The notes below the pieces were generated by a model, which saw only the letters and a list, made by a program, of their open reading frames with translations, did not search any database and was not told the DNA's origin. The position numbers were made by a program, and so were the translations under genes. 64,000 nt of DNA. It comes from Holacanthus passer. Taxonomy: Eukaryota; Chordata; Actinopteri; Pomacanthidae. The stretch's first letter is position 1, and each line of letters begins with the position of its first letter. Shown here piece after piece: positions 25,001-37,599 of this stretch. The stretch covers positions 4,650,001-4,714,000 of the forward strand of contig JAFREQ010000015.1 in NCBI GenBank assembly GCA_025331565.1, in the 5' to 3' direction.

Positions 25001-28000
25001 CTTCCCCCTACCTTTCCATATACATGTGTGGGATGGTGGGATCTTCATGATTTTGAAAGCTTGTGAATACCTAAAGCATGCTAAAGCTAACTAATAACAC
25101 TTGTTATAAGTAGTCATTATGCAGCTGTTTCATGTATAAAATATTAGATATATATACAATCTGGGGTTTATCAGAAAGCACAATTTGAGACTCTCAGGAT
25201 CAAACTGACCTTGACCTTGATTTGCCTCACTGAGTGAAGAGTTAATCTTCCCATCTGGCATTAAAGAAAAAGCACCTTGAAACCATGCTGGTCACATAGC
25301 ATATCTTGACTACTTGCTCTCACTAGCATTTTTTCTGAAAATACAAATCTACCCAGATAACAGTGCCTTGTCTCTTCATCGTGGCCTTGCCAGCCCACAT
25401 ATAACTGCAGAGACAAATCCTTCTATCAGCAGTCTCAGAATTCAATGCGCTAAAACCAAATGTGTCACAGCACCCAGGCAATTTCAGGCTATAAAGTGCC
25501 ACTGTTTAACTGCTTGACAAAAAGAAGAAAACCACACGGTCCTCAAAGTTTAGGTTGTGCTTTCCTCCTCTCTTAGCCCCATTGTCCCCCTTGTCCTTCA
25601 TTATTTTATTTTTTTCCTCCTCGCCCCCTTTTTTCCTCTTTTTAATTCCTGCATTTTGAGGCCTGTCCAGAGGACTCTGTAAATGGTTTAACATCCCAGT
25701 TGTTACTTAAACAGTGTGGTCTGGGCCCCCTTCTTTGCTCTGTGTGTATAGAGGAGAGAGCACGGCCCCGAAAGGTCAACCGGGGCCCCTGGCACTCGGG
25801 CGGACACGTCAGGTAGCACCCCATTTCTTTACACTGGTTATGATGAAAACCATGGTGATTTGAATGAAAATTAGAAACTTCATAATGGTTATTCATTTGT
25901 AATGATAATAGCATTGCTTATGGCAATGTGTTTGCTGCTGGTTTGTAGTTTTAGGTTCTCAATATAAGGTTTTGTTATTGCTTAGTCTTGACACACACCT
26001 CCTCCCCTTTAGCCTGTTGTCTTGTTCTATCAACATAGTAAAGGTAAAGTAATGACACATACTTCTGTGGATTTTATGTTGTTAGAACAAAAGAAATGCT
26101 AACCTTGTCACTGCTATAGAAAGTTGCAATGGACGTGCTCCATTTTGTCTTTCGCCATCATCCATCAAAACCATTCGTGCCTCAGTCATTTCTTTTCGAG
26201 GAGAATCAGTATCAGTTCATCATCCAAAAGGCTGGCACTGTTTTGTTTAACCCCAACAGCCAGTTTAAAAAACACAATCTAATACCTGAATGTGGACAAG
26301 ACGCAGAGAAGGCACAGACATGTAACAAATAGAGCTCGGCAACATGTGGAAAATTCATTAGGCCCTGAGAAAATTTGTTTTTTCTTCATGGTGCACACAT
26401 TTCTTCATCAGCATGGCAGTTACATTTGTTGAACTCTGGAATGAAATACCAGGCAAATATCTGTGTGGTTGTACTATACAGTCTAAATGTTTTACACGGC
26501 TACTGGACAGATAAATATATTATCTCTGTCTTTCATAAGCACATATTGCACATTCAGGTTTGTCAGAGATAAAGAAAGTCTCAGTGACTGAACAGCTAAA
26601 TTTTACCCCAATGCTTCCAAAACTGGGTAATTGCTTCCAGTTTTGTAAAGTAGCTTTGTGGAGTCACGGTCTCTCATGGCCTTGCTGCTATGAATTGTGG
26701 GTTTCCTTGTACTTGAGGAAGGGAGGCAAGTCCCACTACTTCACTTAGACTTCTCTCTCCCTCCAGCAGTTAATCTAAAGCATGCTTGCCTTCTCCGAAT
26801 GTAGGTCAAACTCCTCTGGAGATATTGCACAAGGATTATGTGTCTATAGAAGGATCATAATGCACAACATGCAGCAGCATGTGCATATGCACATGTAGCT
26901 CTTGAGAGGTTCACCTCAAGGAGTAGTTAAAGGACCAGTTAGCCTCTATGGGCTGCATACATGTCATGGAATTTTTTGAATAATGTTTTTATATATACAA
27001 TATTTGCTCCGAGGGAAAATGGTGATGAATTTATTTTAACACGTTATCAGTTATTAATGGACTTGTGTTGTCCTATTAAGCTGACCCATATTATACATAA
27101 GGAGCATGTTACATTTTGACAAAATACATGAATAATGAACAGTCAATCAACAAATCCCAACTAAAACCGTTTCTATCAAGGAGTTACATTGTCATAATAC
27201 TTCAGCTACAGCTATAGAGTAGTTTACTATAAATTACCCAGAATGACCCATGAACATTCAGTAACTGTGGAAAACTGTTAAGAAAAGTATTTTTCCACTG
27301 AGGTTGCCATTTCCAGTGTCCGTTTGTGTGACATGGAAGACGACTTGTCAGTATTTGGTTTGGTCCAGAGATTATTTGGGGCTGGCTGAGTTGCAGTCAT
27401 CGTCCCGCCTCATTGATTCACATCACAACGATCAATAACTTCATCCTTATGTCATCACATATTCATAAATTGGTCTCCTCACTCCTTTCATCACCATTGT
27501 TCACCACTTGGAGTCTGTTACACACGACGACAAGGTTAGCATTTCCATCTGCCTTTATTTTCTACCTTATTTCAATAAGCATTTGATTTCGTTCCTTCTC
27601 TAATATGTCGATTACAAACTGCTAATGGCACAATAATTCTGAAGAATACAGCTTCAATTTTATTTTCTGCCTTTTGTACTGTACCTCACTGTGGTGAGCT
27701 GGAGCTGGAGGTTTGGATTGGGTCGCTTTCATATTCAGTCAACATGTTCTTTTATTCCAGTTAATAAAAGGAGTAAAGGAAGAGATGAATTGTGATAAAG
27801 TGAAAATGAAAGAAATTTAAAATAAATTCACCATATGAATTAAAGTGGACGGGCGTAGAGTTGGGATTAGAGTTTGGGGAAAGATGGGGGGGGAGGTCCC
27901 TCAGTCCTTCACCTCCCATCTCTTCTCCAACTACCTGTACAGTACCAGCGGGTTGGGGTGGGTGGTTGGTGGGGTGGATGTGACTGCTGCTTGTGTGTGA

Positions 28001-31000
28001 CTGTGGTACAGAAAAGCCTGTGTCTATTTTAGGGCTTTACTGTAAAGCTTTCACCTCTGCGTGAGTGGGTGGGAGACCCCCGCCATCTGAGCCCCCCATA
28101 TCTGCAGGCTACTAGCTGCAGCGGGGAGGAGCTGGAGGAGCTTTGCCCCTCCCTCGTGAGTACACGCCATAGACGCTACTTCCTTCTACTTCCCTCTTTT
28201 TTCTTCTTCCTCTTTGTGTTCTTCTCTTCTTCTCTTCAACAGACCTGTGTCATCCTCTCTTCTTCACGCCGTTGCCTTAACGTAGGGCTGTGTTGCATTG
28301 ATACACTAGATGTGACTCAGGTCTCTTTATAGACTTGCCCTCGTCTTAGCTGTTTTCTGCAAATGGCCATGTTTTATTCCTCTACTCAAAACAAGCGCAC
28401 ACTCACGTCTGCTTGATATACTGTATATTCTGTGGACACAAGTGTGTTTTTAATGCACTTTCAGGACCCCACTATTGACTGACTAATGTTTCAAATGAAG
28501 CTAAGATAAGATCGGCGGTGACGGCAGAGGAACATATAGACCAAGGTTTCCCACCACTATTAGTATAAGTAAAGGCTGCACTAAATTCTACATCAGAGAC
28601 TTTCCACTTTAGCCCTGCTGAATAATTGAAGAGTCTCCTCCAGATACCACTTTGTTCCTCTGTGCTGTTGTAGTTAGGTTATTATCAAGCCCACAGCCTG
28701 GCTCTAGTGTCACATTCAGAATAAGCATATATTTACAAAAAAAGTTGATGAGGTTAAACATTAAATATATTGACTTTGTCCTGTTTTCAATTGAGTATAT
28801 GTCAAAAAGGATTAGCAGATTATCACATTCTGTTTTATTTATGTTTTCACACAGCACCCAACTTTTTTGGAATCAAGGTTGTAATAATCAGCCACGCTCA
28901 ATGGCCTAAAATGAACTTGCTCCTCGTCCTCATTTCCTAGTGTTTGCACTTAAATATATTTGTTTAAGAAGATAGATTAAAAAAACAAAGCACTCACAGC
29001 TGCTGCCTTCATGCACTGTTGTTAATTGACACACCTGTAATTGAAATACAAGGAGAGAGCTGTTGTTACATGTAGCATTTCACATGAAGAGGATTGATAT
29101 GTGACTATGCGTTTTTGTCTGGAACGCCAATAATGAATGTTCAAATAGGATGAAATTAATACAGACATGGTCTCAGATCATCTATACAATAATTCTCTCA
29201 TCCTGTTTAGTGAAATGCTTTCTCACTGTCCTTGTACAGTATAGAGTATTTAATGTAGTTGATTAGATTGTGCTCTTCCAAATGTCTCTGCACCTGTCTG
29301 AACCTCTGACCTCTGACATTTTACAGGATTCACCGCCATCACAGCCACCAATCCCATCTGGCTGATCAAGACCCGTCTGCAGCTGGAAACCAGGTGAAAA
29401 ACCTCAAACCTTAAAGTCTATAAGTGGAACGGGTTGCGTGACTCATTTTCCTGTAATGATAAAGACAATGAAATTACATTGTCATTGGACTTAGATTAAA
29501 CGTCTCTATATGATTACAGAAACCGAGGTGAGAGGCGAATGAACGCATTCGAGTGCGTGCGGCGGGTGTACCAGATGGACGGCCTGCGAGGTTTCTACAG
29601 GGGCATGTCAGCCTCGTACGCTGGCATCTCTGAGACTGTTATCCATTTTGTCATCTACGAGACCATCAAACGTAAGCTGCTGGAGTCCAAGGCGCACAGC
29701 AGCATGGACGAAGAGGACGAGTCCGTCAAAGATGCCTCGGACTTTGTGGGAATGATGCTCGCAGCAGCCACCTCCAAGACCTGTGCCACCTCCATCGCCT
29801 ACCCTCATGGTAACCATGTGTCTCTTTCACCTTAGTTTTTTTTTTGTTTCTCAAATGATAAGACTAATAATATTTTACTTGCTGCCAACAAATCCCCCCT
29901 AAAGACCAAAAGCAATAATGTGTTGGTCTGACTTCCCCAGCCTTTCTGTGGCACTGGAATACATCCTTTCCTTTCATTTTTAAAATAGGCTAATTCATTT
30001 CTTAAAACAGCTGGGGACTGTAGTTTCTAACAAATGTTATTCAAACAGGAGTAAATAGTACATTTGTTGGGGATTTCTCTTGCGAGTGCTCTAGTGGGTG
30101 GATGTTCATGGCAGCGAGATGATACATGCAGGAACCACTCAGAATAAACTACAGTGCCCTTGTTCATCGTAATGGAGGAACACGTCACCCAGTGCAACTG
30201 TCTGACTCTTTAGTCTGTTTTGAAGAACAAATGAAGTCTGTGTACAGGAGTAAAAGTCTTTATCGACTTTTGTTACATGGGTAATACTTGCTGGTGGAAT
30301 CAAATCATGTGTGGATTTGGTCTTTTCATAACAAACAAACACAATATCACAATTAATTATAGTTAATTAGTCATAACCTAATTCAAAAACCAATACAACT
30401 CATTAAAGACTGTTAATATGCTTTCACATTGATTTAAAGGTGTTTATAATATGAACATATGTCAAGATTTCAGAAAACATTGAAAAATATTAGTATTAAT
30501 ATAATTTTTTTTTCCAATTTTACTCCCCACCCCTGTGATTTACTTTATATCTGGGCTCATTCTTTGTTTGGCGATTTTTTTATTACTTTAAATCACTAGC
30601 CATTTTGCACTGGAGTTTAAAGGAATCGTTCAGCATTTTCAGAAATTAGTGTCTTCACTTTGTTCAGGAGAAAATATAAATACCACTCTCTCTCACTCTG
30701 TCTCATCTCCGTTAAGTATGGAGCTAGAACCAAGAGGCGATCAGCTTAGCTTAGGATAAATAAACTGGAAATGGGGGAACCTGCCTGCACCTTTAAAGCT
30801 CATCAGTTAACACATCACGATTGTTTAATTTGTAGGCAAGCATAAAAATAAAAACAAGAATTGGTAGTTTTATGGGGAGGAAACATGGAGACATGAGGCA
30901 CTGACTCACTGTTTCTTAATGGAAAATATCATGATCCACTTACAGCATGCTATAAATATCATATCATTCTCCACCTACGTACAGCCCACGGCTGAATGCA

Positions 31001-31360
31001 ATGGTTCAGATGCCTTCTGTCAGGACTGTCTGGGATCATTCTGGGACATAGACTAACATGACGTGGAAATTTCAGAAGACAACACTCATAGGCAAAGTCT
31101 GTCAAGAACAGCTAATGGCCAATAATGTATTTGACACCGTTTTCTCCCTCTTCTCTCAAATTACAGAGGTGATCCGCACACGGCTACGAGAGGAAGGCAG
31201 CAAGTACCGCTCCTTCTTCCAGACTCTGCTGACGGTACCCAGGGAGGAGGGATACCGGGCGCTGTACCGCGGCCTCACCACCCACCTCGTCAGACAGATC
31301 CCCAACACCGCCATCATGATGTGCACCTATGAAGTGGTTGTCTACCTGCTTGGCCGTTAG
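16431..31360 (+). CDS. slc25a36: SLC25A36 mitochondrial pyrimidine nucleotide carrier
   Basis: A six-helix inner-membrane carrier (PNC2) that exchanges pyrimidine, and also guanine, nucleotides and supports mitochondrial DNA/RNA synthesis. Exons are 16431-16471, 18914-19081, 21713-21790, 24684-24784, 29327-29393, 29520-29809 and 31167-31360 (stop TAG). All introns are GT-AG and all phases match, giving 312 residues against 311 in human. The three carrier signatures are PLEVVK (residues 26-31), PIWLIK (139-144; Trp replaces the usual acid, as in this subfamily) and PHEVIR (247-252). SLC25A36 rather than SLC25A33 is shown by the start MSQRDTLVHLFAGG, the stretch SSSITLYISEVQLSTVNGAS, FTAITATNPIWLIKTRLQ and MDEEDESVKDASDFVG. 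Teleosts may have two copies; which one this is cannot be told. The first exon encodes only 14 residues and was too short to appear as an ORF. Confidence 0.98.
16888..16914 (+). repeat. CAG/CAA trinucleotide repeat
   Basis: About nine CAG/CAA units in slc25a36 intron 1, just downstream of the GC-rich exon. Intronic, not coding. Confidence 0.85.
21813..22110 (+). mobile_element. Possible hAT-like repeat remnant in slc25a36 intron 3
   Basis: Begins CAGCGGCTCACAACCCTTTG and continues aaggcccatttctg and aagaccacc, resembling fish repeats that start CAGCGGTTCTCAACC. It lies 22 bases after the exon 3 donor. The right end is not identifiable and the assignment is weak. Confidence 0.3.
24286..24312. 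repeat. (CA)n microsatellite
   Basis: About 12 CA repeats in slc25a36 intron 3. Confidence 0.9.
28108..28155 (+). other. slc25a36: Candidate cassette (poison) exon in slc25a36 intron 4
   Basis: A 48-base segment is preceded by catatctgcag and followed by a perfect gtgagt donor (28156-28161), in a locally GC-rich patch of an AT-rich intron. Spliced after exon 4 (phase 1) it would read Gly-Tyr-stop, so inclusion would truncate the protein at about residue 131. The upstream pyrimidine tract is weak (interrupted C runs). Confidence 0.25.
30610..30900 (+). mobile_element. Fold-back element fragment, left part
   Basis: In slc25a36 intron 6. It contains tttaaaggaatcgttcagca, aataccactctct, gatcagcttagcttaggata, aataaactggaaatggggga, acctttaaagctcatcagtt and ttttatggggagg in the order of a recurrent percomorph palindromic repeat. 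Other parts of the same family lie at 42590-42880, 51445-51490, 57570-57660, 58015-58195 and 60870-60945. Confidence 0.6.
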
Positions 31361-34322
31361 CCCACCAGGTACGTCTCCTTCCTGTTTAAAGAGGGAGACA
31401 ATTAAATGACTGAGAAGGGGGGCCTTTTGGCAAGGAGGAGGAGGAGGAGGAGGAGTGAGGACAAGATGTCAAAATGAAGACCAAAGGAAAACAAGAACAC
31501 ACTCTGGTGGACCAGAAGAGGACACATGGACAAAAGATGAAGCAAAAAAAGGAAGGAGGACATCCCCTTGTTACCATATCAGCATCATCACCTCCAGTTA
31601 ACTTTATCAGACTGCTGGAACAAGTAGAGGGCGCTAGCGCTCACAGAGGAGGTAATATGGGTAGGATGAGAAAGGAGGCCCTGACACAGAAAGACACAGG
31701 AAGAATACCTCTAAAAGAAAAGATTTTAAGCACAATTCGGTGGCCTTAACAGAAAAGGTTTTAGTTTGCGTCCTTCTCTTTGAGTGAAGAGTGAAAAACA
31801 GCCTTTTTCACCGTCAGATAGTGGTGATATTGTGAAGGGGAATGCTTGAAGGCAACTGAATATGACAGGATAGATGATAAGTAAATGTGCATCAGTTTCA
31901 ACAATCCGAGAATCTCTACTTGGCACTATTTGTCTGCACTTGCTTCTGTGCTATGAGACTACTGTATGATTAGATGATAAGGAATGTTCATGTAAAGCAG
32001 AATGTCAGAAGGAAGTTGGCATTTAAAACAAAGGCATTAGTCTGTTTTCAAGTCACCTGAAACACCCATCTTTGCACTACAGAAAATCTGCATCTTCAAG
32101 CATTCCCCTCTGAACACTGCAGTCAGCCCTCCCCCCCTGGCCTGAAGTTCATACACAGCTAACAGGCCAAACACATGAAAACACAATGATGAGCTTGTGA
32201 TGGCCTGTCACTCTAACACACGCCTCAGAAACTAGCTTGTGTTTATAAAGAGTGGGTTGTTGCTTTTTTATTCCTCTATAACTCAGCGCCTGGCAGTGAC
32301 GACGCTTCGGCTGCAGTTGGCCTGCAGCGTCGACAGTTTCTCTTTGTTAAAATCAAAATGAGATTGGCATACGAGGCCAGCTTCTGCCCGCACCCAGTCA
32401 CTGCTCAGGACTTGAAAATCTTGTGTGAAAACGCGAGTGCAGCGTGTCCTTTTTGAGATGTGAAGTGTGTGATTGTCCGAAAGGTACCAAGACCAAGCAT
32501 CTGCTATTGGAGTGCCACTACTTGAATATAATGTGACGGTGTGGGGAAATGTTGGAGTGGGAGAATGTTGAAGGTTTCATCATCACCCCATAACCTGATT
32601 GGTGTGAGTGTGCGTGCGTGTGTGTGTGTCTAACATGTTGGTGATCTAACTGTGTTCAAGAATGTGTGTGTTTGTGCATCTGCAGTCATGTGTGCCTGCA
32701 TGTATAATTAATATCTACTCCCAATTTCCCTCCACTATTAATCTTGCAAGACACTGCTGTTGGGATTGTGGGAAAGCTCCTGTACGATACCGGCAGCTTT
32801 CATTCGCCCTCCCATGCCAGTCCTTTCTTCTAGTGGCTTCCAAATGACCTGATAACATGCACTTTGTGGCCTTTTAGGGCTTGTGCTTTGCATTTTATTG
32901 TGTGGACAGTTTGAACTTGTACATTGTAAAAGAAAAAAAAAGTATTACTGTATATGAAAATGGTATTTTGCGCAACTGTTCTTAAAGCAGATATATTGTA
33001 CAGTTTAGAGTTCTCAGTAGTTGTGAAGGATGTCCAAATGTGTGTATATAATATAGATACTGTATATGCATATCATTTGTTGTTTTTCCTCTGGAGCCCA
33101 TGTTTGATCATGCCGTAGTTTGCATGTGCAATTTAACCTTGTTTTGACATGGACTGTTGACATGAGTATTGATATTGCTTGGCTGACTTGTCTTACAGTA
33201 TAAGTTGTGGGGTTTTTTTGTATTTGTATCTCATTGTCATGCAAACATTTGTGCTTACACGAAGGCTGACAAAACGCTGCTGGACAAATACTTTCATGTA
33301 AGCATTTGTGCTGGAGCATCGGTTAGTGCTTTTACAGAGTTCATAAAAAGTGTTCCATTTTGTAAAGTTTGGATGTTTCCATCATTGGTAATGTTTACAT
33401 TGCTCCTTACTTTCTGTCAGATTATTTTTGGTTCTCCTTGCAAAACATATTTTGAATATCCAGATGGAAGTATTTTAATGTGAGTGTTCAAGAACTGGAA
33501 TCATATTTCTACAACACTGTGCAGAGCACCATAGCAGGTCCAGATCCGGAGGATTGTTGGTCAGAGACAGTAAATTCACCACTTTGAACAATCTGTTCAA
33601 AAGGTTTTTAGAGTATACATAAAGAATTATCTTTTGGGGAAATTTGGCACGCACATTTTTTCAAATTGTATCCAAGCACCTTTATTAAATTTTCCCTCGA
33701 ATTCCTTTATATCGTTTATTATCTAAATGTCCTTTTACATGACATTAAGAACTTGTGTTGAGCAGAGAAAAATTCTCCCTCCACGACCTTTCTGACCCAG
33801 CCGCTGTGGTCTCGGTGTTCACTTCTCCATCTGGAAATGATCAAGTCTGTTTCCATGTTGAAAAGTATTGTTTATTTCAGCAATTATAGAAAATCCGGTG
33901 CATTCACGCATGATGTTGTTCTTGAGCGCTCTCATTTTTCCCCCCTAGTTGCACTATCATTTCGGAGGCAAACCAAGGCCTGTGTTGTACCTTGTAATAG
34001 TTATTGATTTTCAGTCTCCATTGACATGTTGCTAACCCATAGTTGCTGTCGATGCTTGAAAAACATTTGCTGACTCATTTTAAATGTCCATGTCCATTTT
34101 CCTGTAAAACACTAATAGCTTTTATGTCTTTGGCTCCATTGCAGTAATAGTTGAGGTCAAATTACCAAAATGTGACATGAACAGACAACTGGACAAACAC
34201 TTTATTTTTTACCTCTCATTTCAGTGTCTGTATGCAATCGAATGAATGAAACCTGAAACATTGGTTTTTGCCAGCTCAATCACTGATGTATTTTTGTTTG
34301 TTTGTTTTTTAAACACAAAAAA

Positions 34323-34332
34323 TGTAAATAAA
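34323..34332 (+). promoter_or_regulatory. slc25a36: Pumilio site overlapping a poly(A) signal
   Basis: TGTAAATA (34323-34330) is an exact UGUANAUA motif. It shares bases with the AATAAA hexamer at 34327-34332. Confidence 0.4.
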
Positions 34333-34413
34333 AATCATCTTCACTCATTTGTTTGTTTGTTTTTTAATCTGTATGTATTGTTGTGCAGGTATTTGTACCC
34401 CTGAGAATTAATG

Positions 34414-34419
34414 AATAAA
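34414..34419 (+). terminator. slc25a36: Poly(A) signal AATAAA of slc25a36 (distal)
   Basis: AATAAA followed by an A run, 87 bases after a first AATAAA at 34327. The upstream signal has a better T/GT-rich downstream element (tttgtttgtttgttttttaa). Confidence 0.5.
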
Positions 34420-35035
34420 AAAATACAATATTTGACTGATATACTGTACATAGAAATATACATTATACATTATTATTAGGAAAATATATATATACACACA
34501 CACACAAAGTATATGATACGTATACACAAACACAGTAAAATGAAAAAAACTACAGAAATGTACATCAATGTTAAAATGTTACAAATGTTTAAGAAACTAC
34601 AAGTGTAGAAATAGAAATATGAAGAGAATGAATAAAAAGTCCAGTCACTTTTTGTATTTATCCACTATCACCGCCAGGAGGAGCCAAATAGCTCTTGATA
34701 GAATTAACTAGCGCACAACTGATTTCAGACTTCAATCAATTAATCAAAAAGCTAGAGATAGATCGGGCTCTACTAGCACACACACAGAGTCACACATGGT
34801 CATTTTCAGGCTCAAACATTAGGGGCCAATGAAAACATCGATTTCTATTTAGTCCTTTAATGCACGTTTAACACCTCCAGCACATTTCATCAATAAATGC
34901 GTGTGGACGGAAATTGGAATAATCCATCATCATACTGTACATGTCGGGGCTGTGACTTATATTAAAAAATGGCCATAAGACATTAGTTTGTATTGATTCT
35001 ATAGAGCAGCTGTAGAGGTTATTCAGCACAAACAG

Positions 35036-35036
<1 letters not shown>

Positions 35037-35066
<30 letters not shown>
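35037..35066. repeat. (CA)n microsatellite
   Basis: About 15 CA repeats. Confidence 0.95.
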
Positions 35067-35068
<2 letters not shown>

Positions 35069-35867
35069 TTGCAGCTCAATGCAAATCAATCAGCCCTACT
35101 CTGTTTTACTTCAACAAAATTCACATCATGACCGCAGATCAGATTGATTGATTTTGTGGTAATGTATCTGAATTGGCTTCCACTTAACAGCTGGTTTGTT
35201 TAGTGATGAAGATTCAGTTTGAAAACACAACCAGGATGTTCACAAGATCAGAGGAGGAAAGCATGGGGAGAATGAGACCTTCAAGAGCTGTCGGAATCCT
35301 GAAGGTTGTAATAACTGGGGGAAATGCTTTTATAAAAGAAAGGGTGGTTAAAGAAAGTAAAACTGTTTTAAGGCTATGTTTTTTAGTATGGATCATAATC
35401 TTTAAAATGACAAATATAACTACGATAATAACATATAATTTTTTATAGTATACTTTTGTCTAATTGAAAAAGTGCTTCACAGAGATTTTTCTTTTCTTTT
35501 TCTGACCAAGACAGACAATAAAACATAACTGGAAAATGCAATCACTCAAAGCAGATAAACCCTCAGTTAAAGAAGAAGAAAATAAAGCAGTTGTCAGTTG
35601 TGTCAGTACTGAAAATCAAATCATCAAACAATTCAAATATGATCAGAAGGACTATAAAATTTGATAAGATAATAGCCAGCATACCATTACAGGGTATATG
35701 AAAACATATATGCAATAGATTAAATCTCTTGAAAAACAAACACATAAAATTAATAAAGTAAAATCATAATACAGATGATCATAATATATCCTAAACTTCT
35801 ATATTATAAACCGAATACATTAATTTAGAAACCCTGGCAGCTGTATTGGCCTCCAAATTAGCTGGAT

Positions 35868-35932
35868 AATTATTATTATTATTATTACTAGTGGTAGCGG
35901 TAGTAGAAGTAGTAGTAGTGGTAGTAGTAATA
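35868..35932 (+). repeat. ATT / TAG trinucleotide array
   Basis: ATT repeats pass directly into imperfect GTAGTAGTAGTAG units, about 130 bases upstream of the candidate first exon at 36.07 kb. Confidence 0.8.
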
Positions 35933-35984
35933 ATTTTTGGTATAGCTCTATAAGGAAAGGAGTTTACGAGTATCCCATGAACGC

Positions 35985-36075
35985 ACCATCCGAGTCTGAG
36001 CCAATCGCGTCAGAGCCGAACGCTGTGTTGTGGTGGCAGCGACCAATGAGCGCTCGCTGTGCGGAGTAAACGGAC
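35985..36075 (+). promoter_or_regulatory. GC-rich promoter of an unidentified + strand gene
   Basis: CpG-rich patch with two CCAAT boxes (36001-36005 and 36043-36047) and no TATA box, directly before a leader-like segment that ends at a strong splice donor. The layout copies the slc25a36 promoter. The direction is inferred from the donor and the CCAAT boxes. Confidence 0.5.
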
Positions 36076-36270
36076 ACTGAGCGTCGGGACTCCTGAACGT
36101 GTCGAGCTGCTGTTTTACTGCAACAAAGAAACCGTCGATCATCGCACAAACACAAATAACAGCGCCGGTATAAGGTTGTTGTCATTAACAGAGAAGAGGA
36201 GAGGAGAAGAGACATCGGTTCTTCTGACCCTTGAAGAGAAGAGAGCGGAGACGAGTTGACTTTGTGCTCG
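36070..36270 (+). other. Candidate noncoding first exon
   Basis: GC- and purine-rich leader-like sequence ends TTTGTGCTCG and is followed by the consensus donor gtgagt (36271-36276). No long ORF that I recognise runs through it, so it is probably 5'UTR. By human 3q23 gene order (SLC25A36, then SPSB4, same strand) an spsb4-like gene is the leading guess. SPSB4 coding sequence is not in the window, so the identity is not shown. Confidence 0.4.
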
Positions 36271-37599
36271 GTGAGTGTTTGTTTACACCGGATGAGCTGA
36301 GCTGAGGATGTGGAGCAGCAGGTTATGTTTGTTGTAGGTAGACGATCACAGTGTCTACCTTTAAAAACTACCTTTATCCATGTTGACTGGTTTCTAAACT
36401 TCACACCGAGATAAACTCTTTTTTTTACACTGAGGGTTACTTTTAGTTTGTCTCCATGTGGTCACACTTTGCTCAAGTTCTCGCAACACTCACCTGGATG
36501 TGTTTGTGTGATGTTTGTGTCCTCACCTGGTTTCTCCTGTGATCAAACTGGTGTCCCCTCATATGTCATCTCACATCAATCATAATGGAGTGGAAAGGTT
36601 GACTCAATCTGTGTATTGGCGGAATATGTTATGTGGGGAAAACCTTGACTTCGGCATTTTAGGAATAAGAAAAAGCTGCTTGTTAATTGATCCATCAAAT
36701 AATTCTGCAACCTTTATGTCTCGTGATCTTTTTGTCACACTTTGCATGTCTTGTAACCCTTCTTTATCTTGAGACATCCTGAAGTTAAATACTCTGCAAA
36801 ACACCATCTTATAAAGCAGAACATAATTTGTAAACTTAGCTTTATTTCAAAATTATGAACTTCTAATCACTAACATTGAATGATCTAATGTTTGTTGACA
36901 CGTAAAGATGCTTTAACATAAAAAGTGTGACTGTAATACAGGCAGTTGTGTCAGAGTATAGTTATAGAGTTATATTTTTGTGAAGTATCATCTTTTTTCG
37001 TGGTTCTCAGGTTGCTCAGGTGAGATGTGTGAGGTGACGAGGACGTGGAAAATGGAGAGCAGGTGGTGAGAGCAGGGAGGAGAGAGAAGAGGGATGGGAG
37101 TCGAGATGATGAGGGGAGAGAAGAAGAAATACAGAGACAAAGAAGAGTAGAAACAGGACTGAACAAGGGACACTCCCTCCCTCCTCACATGTACCAGCTG
37201 CAGCATCGCTTCATTTGGTTTACTAACAAGGCAAAAAAAGTGTGTGTACATGTGGGTGGGTGGAGTCTGCCGGTTGATGGATGACCTGTCGAGATAAAGG
37301 AGGAGGGAGGTCGGTCGAGGAGAGAGAAGGAGGGATAGAGGGATGGAGGAGGAGGAGAGGATGGAGCATTGTAGTGGTGACAGGGGGTCATTTATCTGTC
37401 TGCTGGATCTGACCAGCCGCTCACTGTGGGAGATCAAGCTGCTCAACCCCTCACCGGCTGGGGCTCTTTACTTCTTGTCTTCCATCTTCTGTCCATATTT
37501 CCAAACTTCCCCAACTCTTCGTCTTCTGCTTCCAGCACTTCTTTTCCACTTTTCTCCATTGTCTCCCGTCCTCACCGCTGCTCGGCCGGCTCTTCTTTG

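Larger units (their letters stand above)
31361..34450 (+). other. slc25a36: slc25a36 3'UTR, about 3 kb
   Basis: No coding potential follows the stop codon. The first canonical poly(A) signals in a good context are AATAAA at 34327-34332 and 34414-34419, giving a 3'UTR of about 3 kb, in line with the long UTR of this gene in other vertebrates. A GGA repeat (31436-31455) and Pumilio-type sites TGTATATA (33043-33050) and TGTAAATA (34323-34330) are present. A donor-like CCACCAG/GTACGT lies at 31368-31373, just after the stop. Confidence 0.6.
34451..35950. other. Intergenic AT-rich region
   Basis: Between the slc25a36 3' end and the next GC-rich candidate exon. It contains a CA microsatellite (35037-35066) and a trinucleotide array of ATT and then TAG/GTAG units (about 35868-35932). 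No coding exon is seen. Confidence 0.7.

Noticed and set aside
16431..31360. Assignment of the carrier to SLC25A33
   Set aside because: SLC25A33 has a longer N terminus and different loops; the start MSQRDTLVHLFAGG, the TLYISEVQL loop and TNPIWLIKTRLQ fit SLC25A36.
36988..37446. 152-codon - strand ORF
   Set aside because: Ser/Leu/Pro-rich translation of a purine-rich tract (GGAGAG); overlapping ORFs in other frames are similar artefacts.
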